From Brevibacillus_H ginsengisoli (GTDB taxonomy: Bacteria > Bacillota > Bacilli > Brevibacillales > Brevibacillaceae): a stretch of DNA of 64,000 nucleotides. The stretch lies in NCBI RefSeq assembly GCF_050113715.1, contig NZ_JBNJQR010000008.1, forward strand, positions 124,001-188,000. Direction: 5' to 3'. The position numbers and the translations under genes are program-made. Shown here one piece after another: positions 61,494-64,000 of this stretch (position 1 is its first letter; each line of letters opens with the position of its first letter). The notes beneath the pieces are model-generated. The model did not search any database. It was given only the letters and a program-made list of their open reading frames with translations, and was not told where the DNA came from.

Positions 61494-61604
61494 ATGTCCA
61501 AACATAACAACACCGAAAAACGCCCAACGACTGCTTCTGCAGGATCACGTGCCACTCCGCCAAAGACCAAAGAAAATACCTCACATAACATTCGCAAAGA
61601 TTAA
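61494..61604 (+). CDS. Small basic hydrophilic peptide, 36 residues
   Basis: The peptide is MSKHNNTEKRPTTASAGSRA and continues to NTSHNIRKD. It has no hydrophobic segment and is rich in K, T, N and S, like small spore or DNA-associated proteins. A TAGGAGGGACAACCGT site is ideal. A hairpin GAGCC/GGCTC with a short T-run follows at 61623. No family assigned. Confidence 0.65.
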   Translation: MSKHNNTEKRPTTASAGSRATPPKTKENTSHNIRKD

Positions 61605-61622
61605 TCTAGTACATCCTCTCCC

Positions 61623-61647
61623 CAATTGAGCCATCTCGGCTCTTTTG
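61623..61647 (+). terminator. Short terminator after the 36-aa peptide gene
   Basis: GAGCC-ATCTC-GGCTC followed by TTTTG; the same hairpin core recurs at 62482-62511. Confidence 0.65.
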
Positions 61648-61675
61648 GGCATGAGATTAAACAGGAGCTTAAACA

Positions 61676-62393
61676 ATGGCTAGTTTAGGAATTCCCACTC
61701 GAATCAATAACCCATTCGAAATTGATCATCACTTCATCGAGGAAGATTTAAAAAAAGGTCAGCCAGTTATTCTGCAATTTTCTCGGAAATCATATGATGA
61801 CCATCTGCTTGAAGAAATAGACACACTTTGCTCAAGGAATAATGCCCTTCTCGAAGTTCGATTTTATGGTCATTCGTTTGACTGCTCTACTCTACTCAAA
61901 ATACCTCATGTTAAATCGATTCGAATTGATTGCGTGGAAAACGCTTATCATACAGAATGCCTGACGAAGATGGATCAATTGGAAAGCCTTCATTTAGGGA
62001 TTTACGAACTTCTCGATACAGAAATCCTTAGCTCTGATAACTTGAAAAACCTGAGGGCGCTTACTGTCTATACAGAAAAGAAAGCGTTGAATCTTACCTA
62101 TTTATGTGAATACGAAAAATTAAAGACACTTCAAATAGGCGGAAAAACCAAACATCTCGAAGCGATTGGGAATGTTTCCGCTTTAGAATTTCTATCACTG
62201 AATTCGATAAGTAGAACACCCTTACATTTTGTCCTCTTTGAAAGAGTTAAGAATCTATAAAACAAATATTGATTTTGATTCCTTTATTGGTCAAAAGCTT
62301 CCATCCACATTAAAAACCATCTCTTTTGGAACCAATAAAATTAAACGAGATAAGGAAATAGAACTCATCTTGAATACAAAGGGCTATCATTAA
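61676..62393 (+). pseudogene. Frameshifted leucine-rich-repeat protein gene
   Basis: From 61676 a 194-residue product of leucine-rich repeats (MDQLESLHLGIYELL, LKNLRALTVYTEK, YEKLKTLQIGGKT) breaks off at a stop at 62258. Around 62225-62235 a one-base shift leads into the next frame, which continues the repeat (SSLKELRIYKTNIDFDSFIG, TLKTISFGTNKIK) to a stop at 62391. Both halves are needed to make a normal LRR array, so this is one gene with a frameshift. It may be real decay or a sequence error. LRR proteins bind other proteins; partner unknown. No clear ribosome site was picked out beyond ACAGGAGCTTAAACA. Confidence 0.7.
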
Positions 62394-62481
62394 GGAACGG
62401 GCAATTCTGACGATTCATCCGAATAACGTGTTACACCACCTAAGACAGGCGTAAATACCTCGCTCATGCGCGTAAAGGTTC

Positions 62482-62511
62482 AAAAAAAAGAGCCATCTCG
62501 GCTCTTTTTTC
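62482..62511. terminator. Bidirectional terminator next to the ECF ATPase gene
   Basis: AAAAGAGCC-ATCTC-GGCTCTTTT with flanking A and T runs. It lies about 30 nt past the ATPase stop on the minus strand. Confidence 0.92.
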
Positions 62512-62542
62512 ACATGTAAGTATAGATATTATTCGTATGTTC

Positions 62543-64000
62543 TTACCGATAATACTTATGAACCTGTGGCATATACGAAAACGAGTTGGCAAATACCTGA
62601 TCAGGAGACCCGTCCGCGACGATTTCCCCCTGATAAAGCACACTCACCCGATTGGCATACAGTTGGGCAAACTCAACGTCATGCGTAATCACGAGGGATG
62701 CATTTACGGGTAGAGTATGTAGTAGTTGGGACAGCTTCTGTTTTTGCATCAAATCCAGTCCGCGCGTCGGTTCATCCAAAAGAAGAAGCTTCGGTGTGTT
62801 GACCAGCACCAACGTTAGCGCAAGCAACTGTCGTTCCCCTCCGCTCAAGTCGTGCGGATGACGATGGCGATACTTGCCCAGTCCTGATAGTTCCAGCAGT
62901 TCCTCCACGCGGTCGTTAATGGCTACTCCTGACTTCGCGTGACGAACCGCAAACACAAGCTCGTCTTCTATCGTATCATGCAAGAGATAATCGTTAGGAT
63001 TTTGTGAAAGGTAGCCGATTTGCTTCCAGCTTTCGGTTGTGAATGCAGAAGAAATCTCATCTCCCTCCCACATCATGCTCCCCCTCTGGATGGAAACAAC
63101 CTGCGACATGACTTTGGCTAGCGTACTTTTTCCGGCTCCATTTTCCCCTAATAACGCAATGCGGTCCCCAGAAAGGATCGTATAGCTGAGATTATTTAAG
63201 ACCGCAGTGTGCGCATGATAACCTGCTTTAATTTGGTCAAGCTGAAGCAACGCTTGACAAGAAGAAGGTGTTCGTTCTTGTGCCGTCGACTCTTTATTAC
63301 CTGACAGGAGAGCAGGATTGCGCAAGCTTCGGGCTTCTTTTACCGTGATGGGCTGTGCCTCGAGGTTTTGCTCCAGGAAATGTCGGGTAATCGGCGGAAT
63401 GAATCGTCTCCACTCCGTCCGCTGCTCTTCGCTTTGGGCGACAAAATCCCTCGGAGTCCCTTGAAACACCACTTGTCCCTGGTCAAACAAAATGATCCGA
63501 TCCGCCAAGTGAAAGCAGCGCTCTACTCGATGCTCACTTAATACAATCGTCATTCCCCATTCCTCATTCAACCGTCGCAAGGCATGCAGGACGGTCTCCG
63601 CATGAACGGGATCAAGCTGTGAAGTTGGCTCATCCAATAAGAGAGCCTCGGGATAGGTCGTCAGAATACTTGCCATGGCAATCAATTGTTTCTCCCCGCC
63701 ACTAAGCGAAGCGGTCTGGCGTCCAAGAAGGTGATGCAAGTCGAACAGATGACTGATTTCCGCCAAGCGTCCCTTCATCTGCTCCTGCGGGGTCCCCAGA
63801 TTCTCCATCCCGAACACAATCTCCCGCTCCACACTGTCCAAAAGCAGCTGCCGCTCGGGGTCCTGGTTGACGAAGCCGATTGTTGACACAATGTCCCGCT
63901 GTGCCCATTCATCAATGGACTTGCCTCGAACATCCACTTGTCCCCCCAGCTTGCCGCCATAGAAACGAGGGACTAATCCGTTGAGCGAACGTAAAAAAGT
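62543..64000 (-). CDS. Double-ABC ATPase of an ECF-type vitamin/metal transporter (5' end outside window)
   Basis: The frame runs open off the right edge, so the N-terminus is missing. Upstream of the first in-window GTG (63937) the frame still reads FLRSLNGLVPRFYGGKLGGQ, typical of the stretch just after Walker A of ECF ATPases. Visible are a first domain with LSGGEKQLIAMA and LLLDEPTSQLDP, then a full second ABC domain with Walker A GENGAGKST (about 270 from the visible start), LSGGERQLLALTL and LLLLDEPTRGLD. Two fused ATPase domains match YkoD-like ECF components for thiamin-type or other vitamin uptake. The T and S components are not in the window. Confidence 0.9.
   Translation of the reverse strand, partial: TFLRSLNGLVPRFYGGKLGGQVDVRGKSIDEWAQRDIVSTIGFVNQDPERQLLLDSVEREIVFGMENLGTPQEQMKGRLAEISHLFDLHHLLGRQTASLSGGEKQLIAMASILTTYPEALLLDEPTSQLDPVHAETVLHALRRLNEEWGMTIVLSEHRVERCFHLADRIILFDQGQVVFQGTPRDFVAQSEEQRTEWRRFIPPITRHFLEQNLEAQPITVKEARSLRNPALLSGNKESTAQERTPSSCQALLQLDQIKAGYHAHTAVLNNLSYTILSGDRIALLGENGAGKSTLAKVMSQVVSIQRGSMMWEGDEISSAFTTESWKQIGYLSQNPNDYLLHDTIEDELVFAVRHAKSGVAINDRVEELLELSGLGKYRHRHPHDLSGGERQLLALTLVLVNTPKLLLLDEPTRGLDLMQKQKLSQLLHTLPVNASLVITHDVEFAQLYANRVSVLYQGEIVADGSPDQVFANSFSYMPQVHKYYR

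Overview
The window looks like chromosome of an endospore-forming, low-to-mid GC Bacillales, most like Brevibacillus or a relative in the Paenibacillaceae. The evidence is two tiny YjcZ-type sporulation peptides, an IDEAL-domain protein, a DUF2621 protein, CcdC, a YtrA-type GntR/ABC cassette, a type-B RNase P RNA, a SAM-I riboswitch, an arginyl T-box, strong AGGAGG ribosome binding sites and many TTG/GTG starts. I see no rRNA, tRNA, insertion sequence, prophage or CRISPR array. Taxonomy is inferred from gene content only.

Layout. 0-12 kb is housekeeping: TPR protein, glutathione peroxidase, DUF502 and DUF817 membrane proteins, 3-mercaptopyruvate-type sulfurtransferase, MFS exporter, ccdC, a GntR-ABC operon with a palindromic operator over its promoter, prfC and an M32 carboxypeptidase. 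12.5-18.1 kb is a methionine operon (metH plus a bifunctional homocysteine methyltransferase/MTHFR) under a SAM-I riboswitch. 19.5-27 kb has argS with its T-box, an SgrR-like regulator divergent from an MFS transporter, and ilvA. 27-33.5 kb holds NmrA/hemerythrin genes, DUF523, pseudouridine catabolism (psuK with a fused HTH, psuG) and a MOSC gene. 33.7-42 kb has asnB followed by an accessory stretch, AT-rich in its centre (38-41 kb), with a methyltransferase, GNAT genes, a decayed GNAT fragment and a CPBP protease. 42-44 kb has a CsoR/CstR-like repressor, trpS and a RidA protein.

44.2-52.2 kb is the most striking part: a tightly packed six-gene minus-strand array encoding a non-classical (E-type) succinate:quinone oxidoreductase/fumarate reductase (flavoprotein, iron-sulfur subunit with an extra cysteine predicting a second [4Fe-4S] cluster, and a two-CCG-domain HdrB-like SdhE), an unknown 107-residue protein, a Dcu C4-dicarboxylate transporter and aspartate ammonia-lyase. 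A Rex/Fnr-type palindrome and three 12-bp tandem repeats lie upstream, and a LysR gene diverges from it. Together these could import aspartate, deaminate it to fumarate, reduce fumarate with quinol and export succinate: a self-contained fumarate-respiration module.

52-64 kb contains a nitroreductase, a carbon-nitrogen hydrolase, lplJ, a threonine-aldolase-like enzyme, a DUF4097 protein, rnpB, a GNAT/IscA-like/gamma-carbonic-anhydrase cluster, a block of small poorly known secreted or membrane proteins, a frameshifted leucine-rich-repeat gene, and the start-less end of a double-ABC ECF ATPase that runs off the right edge.
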